This document shows, in pieces, positions 5,445 through 5,665 of a stretch of 5,665 nt of DNA. The stretch is taken from contig JAEZIV010000438.1 in NCBI GenBank assembly GCA_023436515.1, positions 1 to 5,665 on the forward strand. Reading direction: 5' to 3'. This DNA comes from Bacillota bacterium (GTDB taxonomy: Bacteria; Bacillota; Clostridia; Acetivibrionales; DSM-1351). The notes under the pieces are model-generated. The model was not told where the DNA came from. It saw only the letters and a program-made list of their open reading frames with translations, and ran no database searches. The translations under genes and the position numbers were made by a program. How positions within the stretch are numbered: the stretch's first letter is position 1; the number at the start of each line of letters is the position of its first letter.

Positions 5445-5665
5445 TCTAGTAATAATGGGACTTCGTAATCTTTTCAGAAGAAAAACCCGAACCATTCTTA
5501 CTGTACTCGGAGTCATTATAGGTACTGCCGCAATAGTTGTTATGGTTTCTTTGGGAATCGGTATGAATGAAAGCTTTGATGAACAGCTTAAGCAAATGGG
5601 TAGTTTAAACATAATCAATGTTACTAAATACAGGAATAATCCTGATGGGGCTGTTATAAGTACTA
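5431..5665 (+). CDS. MacB/FtsX-type ABC transporter permease, N-terminal part (cut by window edge)
   Basis: Only the first 78 codons are in the window and the frame is still open at the right edge. The translation begins MRSFDLVIMGLRNLFRRKTR, then a hydrophobic helix TILTVLGVIIGTAAIVVMVS (about 21-40) and LGIGMNESFDEQLKQMG. The combination of LRNLFRRKTRTxLTxLGVxIG, a first membrane helix and the start of an extracytoplasmic domain is the hallmark of MacB_PCD/FtsX permeases. The ATG at 5431 lies 14 nt inside the end of the repeat protein gene in the +1 frame; AAAGGA (5414-5419) sits 11 nt upstream. An in-frame ATG at 5455 is possible, but the nearest GAGGAG (5433-5438) is 16 nt away from it. 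The overlap implies translational coupling. The partner ATPase is the gene at 2310-3026. Confidence 0.88.
   Translation, partial: MRSFDLVIMGLRNLFRRKTRTILTVLGVIIGTAAIVVMVSLGIGMNESFDEQLKQMGSLNIINVTKYRNNPDGAVIST

Noticed and set aside
5421..5618. Minus-strand open frame of 65 codons near the right end
   Set aside because: It is antisense to the clear MacB-type permease start and has no recognisable features of its own.

Overview
The window looks like part of a chromosome from a low-GC Gram-positive bacterium, most likely a member of the Clostridia. The evidence is AT-rich DNA, strong Shine-Dalgarno sequences (AAAGGAGG, GGAGG, AGGAG), use of TTG as a start codon, a cytoplasmic HD-GYP protein of the clostridial type and a Gram-positive style signal peptide. 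Resemblance to cellulolytic clostridia (Ruminiclostridium-like) is an impression only. There are no rRNA or tRNA genes, CRISPR arrays, insertion sequences or phage genes.

Layout. Bases 1-74 may hold the last codons of an unidentified upstream gene. A complete LysR-type regulator (146-1045, +) follows, with a good extended -10 promoter. It converges on a complete HD-GYP phosphodiesterase (1047-2096, -), and the two stop codons are one base apart. A 213-bp AT-rich divergent region (2097-2309) carries a recognisable promoter for the HD-GYP gene, a 27-bp dyad around its predicted transcription start, an 8-bp direct repeat and a perfect 8-bp inverted repeat upstream of the next operon.

Rightwards from 2310 runs an apparent three-gene operon. 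It encodes an ABC ATPase of the MacB/LolD class (2310-3026, TTG start), a 797-residue secreted and membrane-anchored protein built of about six Ig-like (CARDB/NEW3-like, COG1361-like) repeats (3051-5444), and the start of a MacB/FtsX-type permease (5431 to beyond the right edge) whose first codons overlap the repeat protein gene by 14 nt.

Working model (inference). The ATPase and permease form a MacB-like mechanotransmission ABC complex. The repeat protein occupies the operon position where the better-known systems carry a membrane fusion protein, but it has a different architecture: cleavable signal peptide, roughly 700 residues of beta-sandwich repeats outside the cell, one C-terminal membrane helix and a short basic cytoplasmic tail. 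This operon is the most interesting part of the window. Its substrate cannot be read from the sequence. The HD-GYP protein would lower cyclic di-GMP, and its divergent arrangement with the ABC operon raises the possibility of shared control, but nothing in the sequence proves it.
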